Part shown: piece after piece, positions 1 through 11,820 of the stretch | Numbering within the stretch: position 1 is the first letter of the stretch | How the letters are laid out: each line of letters starts with the position of its first letter | DNA from: Leptoclinus maculatus | Lineage: Eukaryota > Chordata > Actinopteri > Perciformes > Stichaeidae | Length of the DNA: 64,000 nucleotides | Direction: 5' to 3' | Assembly (NCBI GenBank): GCA_032191485.1 | Contig: JAVDOI010000008.1 | Location: 17,786,674-17,850,673, forward strand | Position numbers and translations under genes: made by a program | Notes under the pieces: model-generated | Told to the model about the DNA's origin: nothing | The model's database searches: none | Seen by the model: only the letters and a program-made list of their open reading frames with translations

Positions 1-427
1 CCCTTAAAACCTGAGTTTTTTGTTTTTTTATTCCTTCCGCCCTTCTGGAGGTGACACACTGTCTCATCGTCGCGTGATGGGTGGGAGGGGGGGTGGTAGA
101 GGAGTGGGCGAAGGGTTGGGGTGGTTGAGGGCAGGCGAAGAGGTGGGGTGGGGTGGGGTGCATCGGCGGCTAACCCGGCATCACGTCATTAGCGTTGTAC
201 GGCGGAGACGCAGGGGCACCCTGACACATGTCACGGACAGCCAGCCGAGAGCCCACGTATGAAGCTGACACGCTGCGCATAATTTATCCTGTGACACGAT
301 CTGCATGCCGAGTTGTTGATCTGTTGTGTTTGGTTTGGACATGGGCGCTCTGGCAGGGAAGACAGAGGGGGGTTATTATGCAGGTGGGGGAGAGGCAAGA
401 AGAGGAGAGCGAGGGCGCAGAGGTGGC
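1..427. other. Non-coding, G-rich start of window
   Basis: No gene is seen. Positions 80-170 are strongly G-rich on the plus strand, with GGGGTGGGGTGGGG-type runs that could form G-quadruplexes. The short open frames are G-rich or merge into the following TG repeat and have no recognisable domain. Confidence 0.6.
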
Positions 428-460
<33 letters not shown>

Positions 461-470
461 GTGTGTGTGT
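428..470. repeat. (TG)n microsatellite
   Basis: Alternating TG on the plus strand with one TG-to-CG interruption near position 456. It faces the CA tract at 610-683, so the two are complementary arms of a possible long hairpin. Confidence 0.97.
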
Positions 471-607
471 TTTTGAGGGGAGGTGGAAGCAGGCATCTTG
501 GTGTAGCAAACACTGAAGGGGCGACACATTTGTCATGTCCACTGAGAAGCAACATATACATAAACAAGTGCATTCAAATGCACTAATACAGACAACCCAG
601 ACTCTAA

Positions 608-609
<2 letters not shown>

Positions 610-683
<74 letters not shown>
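610..683. repeat. (CA)n microsatellite, uninterrupted
   Basis: About 37 perfect CA units on the plus strand. The open frames across it are only Thr-His or Cys-Val repeats and are not genes. Confidence 0.98.
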
Positions 684-684
<1 letters not shown>

Positions 685-1181
685 TCACGCTTTGGTGATA
701 TGCATGTTGAGTCACAGTGAAATCACATCCATAATCTTGTCCCTTAAGACATCTGTTCATGAGTGAAAGCGACTAATATTGTTGACATGACCCTCTGTCA
801 TTCCGTTGGATGTGAACGCTCTCCAATCCTCAGCAGCGGTGGGGTGTTAAACCGCACTGCTGACACCACTTCTCATCAGCGTCACGTGATTTGTGCTTCA
901 GTGAATGAAGCGTTAATTAGATCTGTTGTTTGTTGTTGTGTTTGTGTGTGACATGGTGCTTTTCCGTTGTTGTAAATCAGCAGATAGGTGTGGTTATAGA
1001 GGCAGGTATGACTAGATTACGGCTGTGTTTAACTGGATTTGGTAAATGTGCATGGGTGTTGATGTTTCACAAATTAGTAAATATGAACAATAATATTGTT
1101 ATCTCAATTAGCTCATGGTTAGCTTTTAGTGTTATTTGTGATTTTCTGTGTGTGTGTCTCATCACGCATCAACTACTCCTG
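684..1181. other. Unique non-coding sequence
   Basis: Moderately AT-rich unique DNA with stop codons in all frames beyond short stretches. No gene, RNA or mobile element is recognised. Confidence 0.5.
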
Positions 1182-1196
1182 CCCCCCCCCCCCCCC
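1182..1196. repeat. Poly-C run (15)
   Basis: Fifteen consecutive C on the plus strand. It is the first of 19 pure C or G runs of at least 12 bases in the window. Confidence 0.97.
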
Positions 1197-1199
1197 TCC

Positions 1200-1345
1200 T
1201 TGCCTGGCTCGTTTGCATGAATTATGCATATGACCAGTCTTGTTAGAGGAGCCCCTCCCTCATCCCGCTCCTAATCCCTGCCGTTGCCGCAGTAACCAAA
1301 ATTAGACATGACTGTGAGGTACAGTATGGACCCTCGGGGCCTTTT
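1200..1345. promoter_or_regulatory. Candidate conserved non-coding element
   Basis: High-complexity block just after the poly-C run. It contains TTTGCATGAATTATGCATAT, which holds octamer-like and homeodomain-like cores, and CCAAAATTAGACATGA further on. The call rests on motif content and lack of repeats only; conservation was not tested. Confidence 0.2.
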
Positions 1346-3980
1346 TTCTGGACAGGCCTCAGCCCGGGCAGGCATGGATGAGGATCCGGAGGTCCTATAA
1401 GCCTGTAGGTCACCTGTCCACTGATATTACTGTACTGATGCTGGTGCTTGATGGGAAATATTCATCTCATTTCAGCTCAGTCTGTTGCCATGAACATTAA
1501 AGCCAGACACTGTACGGATTTGCACAGATTGGTTGCTGTTTGATGTGCAGTTTGAGAGGGGGCCTGATTGTTCACCTGAGCGATGTTACAGTGAGGACAC
1601 CGCCATCTTGTTTGAACAAACTTTATTGGAATTGTCCCTTGACATAGCCTGACTGGGGGTTTCCTGCTTATGTTTATGTGCTGTCATGTTATGAGGGTTC
1701 TTGTACCACTAGGGAGGTTATTGTGTCCGGTCCTGCATCTTGTCCTGTCAGGTATCCAGATATATCCAGCTGGAATCAAATTATGTGAACAAAACATTCT
1801 TGCATCATGTGTAGAAACAAAATCGAGGTTACTTTTTTTGTGTCGGTTAAAGGAAAAAGCCATCGACTGGTTAGGTTTCAGTTGGCAAACAACTTTGAAC
1901 AGGATGGCAAAAATGTAGCCAAGGTTAGGCCACTAAATAAGCTTAATTAAGGGTTAAGGCTTTAAAGTTCACTCACTAACACCTTGTCATAACTAGGGTG
2001 ATGAACCCGAGTCAGTTGCAGATAGTTTTTTTATACTTTTATAATAGGTATACATTTTAAAGCCAGACCTGTTTTTCTCTGTCTATGTGTTAAACTTTCT
2101 GCATTGTCAACCTACAGAAAATGGTCACACACATGTCTCAATGACCCGACAAACCCGATGAACATTCATCAGGAGCAAGGAGTATAGAGAGAATACCCAA
2201 CCAATACATGCACTGCTTTTAGTAAGAATTTTCGGACCTCGGACATCATATTCAGAAAAAAAAAAAAAAAGTCATGCAGCCTGTAAAATATATCAAAGGC
2301 TGTGTATGTGGCCCAGACTGTAGTAAACAAAGTACATTTTTTTGTTTAAACTCTTGAAACTGCATAACTTAATTATTCTACAAAGAATCTTCTATAATAC
2401 ATAACCAATGGCGATTCAAAGGCAGCGACATTCAAGTCAATTGAAATCAGATTGTGTGGAATTGGGACTATTAGCTGAAGGCTTTTCAAGCTACAAGCTT
2501 TGTGTGTGTAAAGTAAAGTTTGCTTGTGCTGAATACAAAGATGTGCCAAGACGGCACAATATCCATTTAGTGTCAGAGCCTTATTACAGCGGACTAGACA
2601 TTATCTCACACAGGACAGGATACAGATGATCTAACCTCCACGGCCCTGATGCCGGCTCCTCCCTGACCACAACCAGTCAATATATTTATGTTGTTCTTTT
2701 TCTTTAAGATCAAATGTGTGGCCAGAAATAATCGCATGTGGTGTGGGGGAGTTTTTCAACGGTCTGGAAAAAACCTGCAGTGAAAGCTTTTTTTATGGAG
2801 AGTTTTAGTGTCCTGTAAAGCTCTAAATGCTGTTTCTAAGACTTATATAAAATGATTATTTCCCAGAGGGGTTGGACCTCAGTGGCATGTATTGTACATC
2901 CATTCCCCTCCCGTAAAGGACTTCAATGTGTTTGTTTGGAAGCGGTATCCCTGCATTACCCCCAGCCAGCTCAATCACTGCTCCCTGGTGACCCTCCATT
3001 AGCATTATTGGTTTTTGTAGTCAGAGGTTGCTGACAGGGTTTCTTGGACTGCAATGAAGACAGAGGACTATCAAGAGAGGCCTTTTTGTTGCTGAGATAA
3101 ATAACTGACATATGGGTTCACACTGGATATGACTCAGTACAACTGAGGCAGTAGATTTCTATTTTTAGTTTGAGAAATAAAGTGAAACGTACGATTACAA
3201 TCGGTACAATTTGTTTATTCTCCAGATACCTGTGCTCACTTTGCTTAGGACCCTTAGGTGGCCCTAAGTCCTCTCTTTGAGAACTAACCTGACCGCTGTG
3301 GTGTCCGTTTTTAAGAAACAAGAGTGAAATTAAGGGAAAATTAAGCAGACTGTCATTGCAGGCAGCTTGCACGTAATCGTCCCGTTGTTATTTCGAGCCT
3401 GTTAATTTCACAGCACCAGTTGGAGTTGTCCATCTGGTTATCAAAGGTTAACTGCCTCCGCACTTATGAAGCGTACGTTTCTCGCAATCCTCGGAGTTTA
3501 CAACATGCAGTGGATTGTCTCTGTGGCGTCTGAAAAGTTTGCTGTCTCTGCTGATGAAAGAGTAAATGTCAGGTTTTGTCACAACATGTCTGGTATAAAT
3601 AACTGCAGAGGAACATGTAAACTCAACCTGAATTTGAGAGGAAATAAAAGGCATGAGGAGTGTGGAATTGACAAATGTCAAGACGCGCATGAAAGTTCAC
3701 ATTTATTATAGATTATTTTCTGTTGTTAATATAAAAAGGACAATCAGGGAGACTGGTTGCCGTTTATGGTCTATTTCATTGTGCTTTCCCCCCCGTGGAG
3801 GAGTGTGCCGATGAGTGAAGCTTTGGTGAATGTGGAGAGTACAGGCGGGTAGACAGTCCAGTTAATGGCCATGCACCGCCGTAGTGGTAGGAAGGTAGGA
3901 AGCTGCAGTTCCTGGGTGTTGATTTAATGGACAGCCTGTCACTTCCTTGTCACTTCGCCGAGATAATTTTACTTCACCCA
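1346..3980. other. Unique non-coding sequence, no gene
   Basis: About 2.6 kb of ordinary AT-rich DNA. It holds an A15 run near 2256-2270 and no open frame with a recognisable domain. No splice-flanked exon was convincing. I see no mobile element. Confidence 0.5.
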
Positions 3981-3989
3981 TTTGCACGC

Positions 3990-4014
3990 GTGTGTGTGTG
4001 TGTGTGTGTGTGTG
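3990..4014. repeat. (TG)n microsatellite
   Basis: Short perfect TG tract on the plus strand. Confidence 0.95.
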
Positions 4015-4959
4015 CTGTATGTGCATTTTCAACAGCCATAACGGGCGGTTTTTAAATGAGTCCTGCTGGTTCATTACATGCCAAGGCCACCATCTCTGGG
4101 CCTTTTTTTTGCTCCTGCAGTCGTTGGTTTGGAGAAATAATTTCCAACGCGAACGTTGTTTTGGTTTCTTTTGCCACATACAGTGATAACACCACGACGA
4201 AGGAGGCTTTTCGCATTGTTTCCGGACTGCAAGCACTGCAGAGCTTTGTTTTGACGGAGAATCATGTAATCCGTCTGTTTGAAACACACTGTGAATAATG
4301 GCTTGAGGCTAGTTTTTTACAAAAGTCCTTCCCCATACCAAATTCCTGACCAGAGAAAGAAATGTCTGCTCCCACATGGCACTTGTTGATAACGTCAGGT
4401 TTGCTTGGTGTGAAACGCAGCTGAACCGATGCTTAAATGCAGTCGCAGGGTCTGTGCGACGGATCCGGCTTCTGTATTCTCACGTGCCCCGTGGACCCGA
4501 CGAACCTGCAGCAATGGTGGTCCCTACTGTGAGCACCTTTTAAATGTGACTGATGGTTAAACATCAGTTAGCTGTGCTTTCGACCAAGAGTTTAAAAAAT
4601 AAGCTGTTTGCCATGGTGACTTTTTTGTGTCCCACAGAGTTTGTGAATTCTGCTTCCTGTTCCTGAACCGTGGATGGAGGTGACACCATGCGACGGCGCT
4701 ACCAACACATTTTCTCCACGGCTAGCCCCACCCAACCTCCGACATCCGGCACCCTCCTTCCCCCCCCCCGGCAACTCCCCCACCTCACCACCCTGCTTCT
4801 TCTTTGTTAAGCCAAGCTCGGAGTGCCATAGACACAGATGAAGGCGTGGAGAAAACACATGCCAAAAAGGCCCCCCTGCCACTCTCACTCTTGCACAGCG
4901 ACAATGATAGGCTGTCATCACACAGCGATCAGCACTGTCACCCACAACATTGCCGTGCA

Positions 4960-4961
<2 letters not shown>
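4015..4961. other. Unique non-coding sequence
   Basis: No gene recognised. A C-rich stretch near 4755-4800 precedes the large CA tract. The minus-strand open frame of 174 codons that crosses this area is mostly a translation of the CA repeat and is not supported as a gene. Confidence 0.5.

Positions 4962-5038
<77 letters not shown>
4962..5038. repeat. (CA)n microsatellite with degenerate tail
   Basis: About 38 perfect CA units, followed to about 5120 by a degraded CA/CG/TA alternating tail (ACACGCGTACAC and similar). The alternating purine-pyrimidine character makes it a Z-DNA candidate. Confidence 0.98.
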
Positions 5039-5041
<3 letters not shown>

Positions 5042-5269
5042 TACAAGTGCAAGCATGCACGCAGACACACGCGTACACACAAACACGCGTACACACAGGC
5101 GTACACACACACACATACACAGGACCCACGGCTGTGAAAATCCGCACCAGCCTCGACAACACTGACAACCAAGTCACTGCTGTCACTTCAGTTATTTTTA
5201 CACTGGGGCCTGACAACACATCAAAAATCCCTCTCGCTATGGGAACAACATGAGACCACTGCATCAAGC

Positions 5270-5350
5270 CCATTAGACGCCACGTGTCACATCAAATATC
5301 TAATTATCTGCTATTCAATATTCCCAATTAAGTTAGAGATGTTCACTATG
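5270..5350. promoter_or_regulatory. Candidate AT-rich regulatory block
   Basis: Contains the E-box-like CACGTG, then ATCTAATTATCTG and CCCAATTAAG. It is short, unique and not part of a recognised repeat. This is a motif-based suggestion only. Confidence 0.18.
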
Positions 5351-8300
5351 CACATCCACACAATAATTCACCACAGTGCTGTGTATGCTAACTGAGATGA
5401 TAAGCCTGGCCTGGCTGTGAAAAAAAGAAAAGAAGAGGAGGAAGAAAAACCCACAGCTGCATTGCTGTCCTGGTGACAGTGAGAAGGCTGAGGTGGATCC
5501 TGGAGAGAGTGATCGCTTGCTGTGGTTCAGTCCTGTTTTCTGCAGGTACAGTCTGACCAGAAACAAAGAGAAAGCGAGACACAGAAAGAGCCAGTTATTT
5601 TAGTATTTCTTTTTTTTTGTCCAGACTGGAGGAGGAAGAGTTAACTTTCTTGGCCCTGGCTGCTGTCAGCAAGCAGAAGGCAGCTATGTGATGAGTCTGA
5701 TTGGCGGCCGATGGCGGTGAGATCAGTGGCAGGGCTGTGCGATGGATGCCATCTTGGCCGGCTTGTGATGTGCAGTTTGTCGCCCGGGCTACACTAGGAA
5801 GGAAAGCCTTGAAAATACTGCTGGCTGTCACTCAAAGAGATATGTGGTTTAGTTCCAAAAAATAAATAAAAATACCAAATACCTTTTTGTTTGCTATCTC
5901 TCCTCGTCACTGCCACTAGGACGTGATACACAGTGTTATAGTATAGTAGTAAATTCAAAGGTAAACTGCCGTTTGTGATAATCGGTGCAGTCCTCGTTTA
6001 ATTTAGGACACAGCTCACTGCAATACTACCTAAAAGTGATTCAGGTAAGCCTCAAAAAACGGTGTTTTAGGTACATTTTTGGCGAGGCCAGCCCTATAAA
6101 CGCAAAAAGTCTGCAACTGAGTGAGTGGGTTTGCTTTGTGCGACCGTGTTAGCCCGCTGAGCGAGTTTGTTGCTGAGCAGCGGCTCTCGCTCGTTCTTCG
6201 GCTCAGTAGATGTGCTCATGAAAGGACTCCTTCTTTGGCACAAGGGGTGCGAGAGTCTAAAGGAGAGGCTGAAGCAGAGGTGAACCATGGCTCTCATGCA
6301 CATCTGCGCATGAGAGCGGGAGTTTGGATTCACTCCCTCTCGCGCATCGAGTTAACTCGCTCCTCTTCAAGATTCGTCACTACATGGAGCAACGACAAAA
6401 CGGGTCATTTGCCTTTTCAAATCAATCCATGTGGTTGTTCCAAAAGCAACTCATAGTAGCATTTCATGGATTTTAGACGAAAAATGTGTTCTAAAAACGC
6501 CTGGTTACGGTTAAGAAAAGATTGCCTTGATAGTTACAGAAACCAGTGTTAACTGAAGGAAAGAAACTGAATGAATGCGTGATTTTTGCACGCTTTCTAA
6601 GGCCAACCATCCACTCTGACATCCTCCTTGAGAGGTTTTGTGTCAGTGTATCATCTTTAGCCTTTGCTGCTGAAGGAAGACGGTCTGTATTCATACAAAT
6701 ATACAAGTGATTCGAAGCTTTTGAACAAACAACTAATGCTGTAATTGTCTAAGTTGTTCTAAGACGCTGACGCTTAAAATATGTAATTTCTGAAAATCAC
6801 CAGTATCCTTCATGAAATCTGCAGGTTACCATCTTGGTAGCAGGGTACATTGTTTTAAATTACAAACAAAATATACTTTGTGCCATAAGTGGGTGCAGAT
6901 TTGGCTGTCTAGGATGCAAATTACCATGCAAACCACCAGTCAACCGGCTCCCCACACTTCAGGGAAAACCTCCCAACCACCCCACCCCCGACTCCCTCAC
7001 CCCATTAGCCCCTTGTTTGCCATGACAGAGTGGGATTAAACACTGTGTAAAATGTTACACTTCTGAGCAGCTCCCTTTTTGAAATTTAGTGACAAAACCG
7101 GCAAATTAAGCCTTTGCCCCATGCAGGCTTGCCCTCCCCCGCCCTCCCTCCATCCCCCCTCTTGTATGTTTGTAGCCTGAAGCGAGGATCGCCGTCTCAT
7201 CGCAGACAGTCGTAGGAGGACGGCAGGGTCAGCTTTGCCTGCAGGCACGGGGCCCCTCGGAGCAGCAGCAGCCGCTCATTTCATCCCTCTACCGACATCT
7301 ACGAGAACAGAAGCCCCGGCTGTAGCTGCTGACCAGGAAGTAACACAATAACATCAGCAAAGCAAAGCAAGACGAACGAGCACAGGATCAACGGCTGGCA
7401 AGATGAACGAGGTTACTTTGCCGTTAACCTTAGATGCTATGTGGAGTAGACATTTGTAAGATATTTGGTAACACTTGAAGAGGTGCTCATTTAAGCATTA
7501 TTAGAAAGTTACGCTGCATGTGGCCTTGATCCAACTTCTGCGCACTGCTGCCATGACCCCCCAACACAGCATAACACATCTTCCTGTGTCTCTTATTGTC
7601 CCATTTTAAAAACAGTTACCAAAAAAAAAATCAGGAGTAAATGAATTTTGACCCTTTTAAAAACATTTTCTTGTTATTTAAGTACTAAGTAAGAGATGAT
7701 GGCCATTTGTTTCATTTATTCAGCCAGACATTGGGTATGCTATTTCTTTTAATTAACGTAGCTAAGTAGCTAGGTAGCTATGTAGTCAGAGCTCAACCCG
7801 GATTCTGAATCTCGCCTACACAGCTGTGATTTAAAAGACTCATTTCAAGGAATTCTTCTTCAATGCAGTTAATTCAATTGCAATCCAATTAACACTCAAT
7901 ACTAGGGTTTAGATTACTTAAAATAAAATGAGTTCTATGTAGCTGTAAGCACGTTAATGTTAGCATGCAGACGTTAGCTCAAAGCACTGAAGCTGCAGAC
8001 GTAAAAAATATCACCTTTGACACATTTGACCAATAATGATGGTGTTACTTAGTCCTCTATTGCCATGAAGCATTATGCACTATGTGCTATTCTAGTTTCA
8101 TTAGTGAAGGGTGTTAGGTCTTACTATAATTCTGAGACTAAAGTTTGTTATTGTTATTTTATAACTGAATGAGAATGTATGCGAAAAAAAAGATTAAAGC
8201 TTTTAATTTGATAGTTTGCCTCTTGAATAAGTAAGATAAGAACATATCCTCATGCAAGACGAAAGACTAAAACTTGAAATATGTTGTTTTTGTCTTGAAA

Positions 8301-8907
8301 CTTTTGCACTTAAAGTAAGTTTAGGGCTTAAATACCGTTGATGTTGTACACATTTTCATAATGGGATTATTAGGCATAAGGTTCCTCTTGTATGTTACTA
8401 GAAACAGATGTTAAGGCTTTTAGACGGCATCTTAAGCAAATGGAAAGCACTTTGTTACTTCTCTAAGTTGATGCTAATTATTACTTGTAGAAGCCATACT
8501 ACATAGTATTTTATTTTTAATCAAATCATTTGGTAGTAGAAACAAAAAAAAGCTGTAATTTATATGTTACCCCTTGCGAAACCGAACTTCCATCTGTTGG
8601 CAACGCAATTTGCAGTCCAAGTGCTTTCCGTTGTTTTCTTGTGGCTGGCTATAGAAACTAGACGAAGGGCATATCTATATGACTTTGGTCCTTAATGAGG
8701 CCTGTTCTGGCTTTTTAAAAACTGAGACAGGGTCCTTATCAGACGCTCTCTCCCTGGGGATTGTCACCCTTTGCGGAGTACGTTTCCACGTAAGAGAGAT
8801 TTCCCTGACACAAAGGCATCTCTCGTCTATCTGCAAAGCTTCTTGAAGTGTTTATCCACCAGAACTGACAGAGAGCTGACTTTAATTAGCACCGTCTCCC
8901 TTTTTTA
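5351..8907. other. Unique non-coding sequence, no gene
   Basis: About 3.5 kb without a supported exon. A weak inverted similarity links about 6062-6085 with about 6478-6505 but is too degenerate to call a transposon. The stretch 7949-8000 carries a GTTAGCATGCAGACGTTAGC motif typical of a common fish dispersed repeat, as a short fragment only. 7140-7320 is more GC-rich but has no domain-bearing frame. Confidence 0.45.
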
Positions 8908-8922
8908 CCCCCCCCCCCCCCC
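8908..8922. repeat. Poly-C run (15)
   Basis: Fifteen consecutive C inside a longer C/T-rich stretch reaching about 8970. Confidence 0.97.
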
Positions 8923-9059
8923 AACCCTCTCCTCCTACACCCCCATCCCTCTCCGCTCCCCCTCGTCAGATTGCATAACTCCGAACTGAACCGTATATTA
9001 GGTTTTATTCACTGATGTTTTTGAAGGACCAGTTCATAGAGGGAGGGAGAGCGAGCCGG

Positions 9060-9135
9060 CTGCTCTCCTCATTTATGGCACATAATTAAAACTAAATGAC
9101 AATTCCACTCTCCTATTTAATTAACCACTTTAGAT
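9060..9135. promoter_or_regulatory. Candidate AT-rich regulatory block
   Basis: Contains CACATAATTAAAAC and TATTTAATTAACCAC, which are homeodomain-type cores, in unique sequence just before the CA tract. Motif-based only. Confidence 0.2.
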
Positions 9136-9180
9136 AAAGCAAACACACATACAGTATGGTACAGAAAGGCATATACGCAT

Positions 9181-9233
9181 CACACACACACACACACACA
9201 CACGCACGCACGCACACGCACACACGCACACAC

Positions 9234-9329
<96 letters not shown>

Positions 9330-9332
9330 ACA
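9181..9332. repeat. (CA)n microsatellite, about 150 bp
   Basis: The longest CA array in the window. The first 60 bases alternate CA with CG units (CACGCACGCAC), and from about 9240 the array is pure CA, with a single CAGA near the end. Open frames on both strands across it are repeat translations. Confidence 0.98.
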
Positions 9333-9464
9333 AACCATCGCACAGAAGCAGGTCACACCCCCAAAGTCTTATTAAACCCCATAATATTTCAATCTGGGGC
9401 TTTACCGACTCCGGAAAGGGAAAGCCGCCCCTCCCTTGATGCTTTTTTTGTGTGTGTGTGTGTA

Positions 9465-9476
9465 GGGGGGGGGGGG
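9465..9476. repeat. Poly-G run (12) after a short TG tract
   Basis: GTGTGTGTGTGTGTAG leads directly into twelve G on the plus strand. Confidence 0.95.
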
Positions 9477-9539
9477 ATGTCAGTCAACTTGACACCCCGT
9501 AAATACTCTCTCAAGCTCCTGTTTCAGCTATTCCCCCCT

Positions 9540-9790
9540 CTGTCCAATCATTTGTGAGTTTTCTCAGTGTTAATGATGAAGGGTTTAATTCATCATAACA
9601 GTATTCGCACAACCTCTAATTAGCAGCAACACTCGTACAACAATGCCAGCGTTATCTCCTCATGCAAATGAGCTCTCAGTCTGTTGCGTTTGCTAATTTT
9701 ATGAAACGGCAGGGCGATAACTACGCAGCCTGTGCTAATCTTCCCTGCGTTTAACCCTGGTTTTCTTTTTAATCCGCCATCCATAACAAA
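9540..9790. promoter_or_regulatory. Candidate conserved non-coding element
   Basis: Unique, high-complexity, AT-rich sequence. It contains CTCTAATTAGCAGC, the perfect octamer ATGCAAAT at 9662-9669 and GCTAATTTTATG. Several clustered homeodomain and POU-type motifs with no repeat and no coding frame fit an enhancer-like element. Conservation is unverified. Confidence 0.33.
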
Positions 9791-9839
9791 CAAACAACAA
9801 ACAATAATCCTATTATCGGCATGATGATTCTTCCTCTAT

Positions 9840-10160
9840 TGACTTTTTACATTTTTTTTATTTTACTATAATTTAATCTCAGTTATGGGCAGAGAAAACA
9901 CATGCACTTCCTCTATACATTTAGATTGTTGCTCCAGATGAGCGTATTGAGCTCATCAATACAAGTCCCCTGATAGAGGCCCCGTGATAACATACATATA
10001 ATATTATGCCATTGGAAATGAATGGTTGATCATATGCCACGTTGTGCCTTATACCACTGTGAAGCCTGGAGTATAATGGATACAATTCAATTAGCACCAG
10101 ACTGAGGTGTATTAAGGCTTATTACAGCGCACACATTCATCGCTATTTCATCTACTATTC
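9840..10160. promoter_or_regulatory. Candidate conserved non-coding element
   Basis: Continues the same AT-rich unique character. It has TTTAATCTCAG, ATTGAGCTCATCAATA, TTCAATTAGCACC and GTATTAAGGC, and no recognised repeat. It could be one element with the preceding block. Confidence 0.28.
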
Positions 10161-10401
10161 TGAAATTGTACTCATGATGTTCATGTGTGTGATCGAAGCC
10201 AGGCATTGCATTTATTATGTAGCTGTGGTGTATGTGTGTGTGTGGTGGTCGGTTGCGGGGGTCTGGCTTGTTATGGCCCCGGGTTCACTAACCTTGTCCA
10301 TATTGACAGCTCCTGCAATTAGGGGCCAACACTGTGAGGGATCCCTGTGGTTAGATTAGTGAGAGATGAATGCTCTTTGCCTGAGTGTGAATGTGTGAGT
10401 C

Positions 10402-10687
10402 TGTGTGTGTGTGTGTGTGTAAAGGCTTTCTGCTGTTGATGATTACCCCACTCTACCTGTTGTCACTGTGGGAGAAAATATCAAATACCGTCTCATTTGC
10501 CTCAGCAACACAACAATAACACAATCAACACCATGGTAGTTTTTACTCTTACTTGGCCGTTCAAATACACTTAGATTCTCAGTGTGACATCTTTAGTTAG
10601 ACATCAAAACATCTCTGAGTCATACTTGATAGCTATTTCATTACCATGACTACCTGAATTGTGTTGGTGTGTGTGTGTGTGTGTGTG
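10402..10687. repeat. Two short (TG)n tracts flanking unique sequence
   Basis: TG tracts lie at 10402-10420 and 10667-10687, with about 245 bp of unique DNA between them. No gene is seen. Confidence 0.9.
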
Positions 10688-10889
10688 CATGGAGGCCTAC
10701 CTTGTGTTCAGCTTACACCCTGCTGTGACGGGTCATTTTCAGTGACCTCACAGAGAGGACCACCAGCCCTCGTTTTACAAAGCCATTAAATGGCCACACA
10801 CTTTCTATATGTACATACAGTATCACTGGGCTATAGGTTAGTGTTTAGAATCGGCCATAATGTTTAAGATTGATCAAATCTATATAGAC

Positions 10890-10982
10890 CCTTTTTTCTT
10901 TTTTCTTTTGAGAGATTTATTTGAGTGTTGGAGTCGAACCCGGTTTTATGACATGCGCTGTAACCACTCAGCTACCAAGGTC
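10890..10982 (-). mobile_element. tRNA-derived SINE fragment
   Basis: Read on the minus strand, this carries an A box (TAGCTGAGTGG, 10974-10964) and a perfect B-box match (GGTTCGACTCC, 10940-10930). The 23-bp spacing is shorter than in a real tRNA, and no acceptor stem pairs around it, so it is a SINE head rather than a tRNA gene. The end away from the boxes runs into a T/C-rich tract on the plus strand (about 10890-10910). A related, more degenerate copy lies at 32421-32521 on the plus strand. Confidence 0.7.
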
Positions 10983-11063
10983 TGTGTACATTTAGCATCA
11001 CAGCTGGTGTCCCTACATTTCATTACTCATTTGTATTTTTTTTACCTTGTTAGACGTTTATAA

Positions 11064-11409
11064 CCACAACGACCGAGTGTGTTTTTCGCAAATTGGCTGC
11101 AGCTCTAATTTGCGGCTGTGCCTATAGCTTCTTCTTCATAGCAACACCGGACGAGGTTCACGGGTGTGGTAGTATGTTCGAGTGCGCACAGCTTTGGATA
11201 CAACTAGATTTGTGTAGTAACATGGTGACGGCAAACCAAGAAGGTGTCAATTACATGCTCGCCTTCATTAGTCACAGTCTTCATCGCTACCTGTTGAGGT
11301 GAGGCCTTGAGATGTCGAAGCGCTGGTGAGTTTGCATAACTGGGTCAGACTAGACAATTACAGGGCTGTAAGGTGCCGGTGTCGAGGGTGAGATGTTAAA
11401 GAGGGAAGC
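11064..11409. other. Unique non-coding sequence
   Basis: A 69-codon open frame at 11093-11302 has no recognisable domain or splice context. No other feature is seen. Confidence 0.45.
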
Positions 11410-11423
11410 GGGGGGGGGGGGGG
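11410..11423. repeat. Poly-G run (14)
   Basis: Fourteen consecutive G in a G-rich neighbourhood up to about 11450. Confidence 0.96.
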
Positions 11424-11509
11424 TCGTGGGGGTACGGAGCGGGGGCGTCTAATGGATTGAGCTTGTGTTGATATGGCTTCTGCCGACATCCTCCGTCCTC
11501 TCTCTGAGC

Positions 11510-11820
11510 CCACCAGCCATTCCCTTAAAGATGTAATGACATCTCATAATTAGCATAATGTCCCAACTTGTCTGCTGCTTTTAGCTGTCACACTGTATTT
11601 GTCTGAGCCCAGCCAATTACAGCAGCGATGCACAGTGGGAGGGGAGGCGGGAGGTGGGAGGGGGGAGGGCAAACAGAGGCTCACATGATCGGCCACATCC
11701 CGCTGGCTGTTGCTCGCAATAGAAGCGTAATGCCCTCTTGACAACATAAGACTTGACAATATGATTGTACATGCTCAGATATTCAATGGAATCTGGAGTT
11801 AAACACGCTGGCTTTGTGTT
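11510..11820. promoter_or_regulatory. Candidate conserved non-coding element
   Basis: Unique sequence with CATAATTAGCATAATG, CAGCCAATTACAGC and a CATGATCGGCC stretch, interrupted at 11637-11670 by a G-rich purine insert. The motif clustering resembles a developmental enhancer. No coding frame is supported. Confidence 0.28.

Noticed and set aside
231..680. 149-codon minus-strand frame
   Set aside because: It is mainly Cys-Val and Thr-His repeats read from TG/CA microsatellites.
4592..5116. 174-codon minus-strand frame
   Set aside because: Begins in the CA array; the remaining part has no domain and no splice context.
6040..6510. Possible DNA transposon with inverted ends
   Set aside because: Only about 20 bp near 6062-6085 and 6478-6505 align imperfectly, with no target duplication.
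10930..10974. Possible tRNA gene on the minus strand
   Set aside because: A and B boxes are present but spaced too closely, and no acceptor or anticodon stem forms, so it is a SINE.
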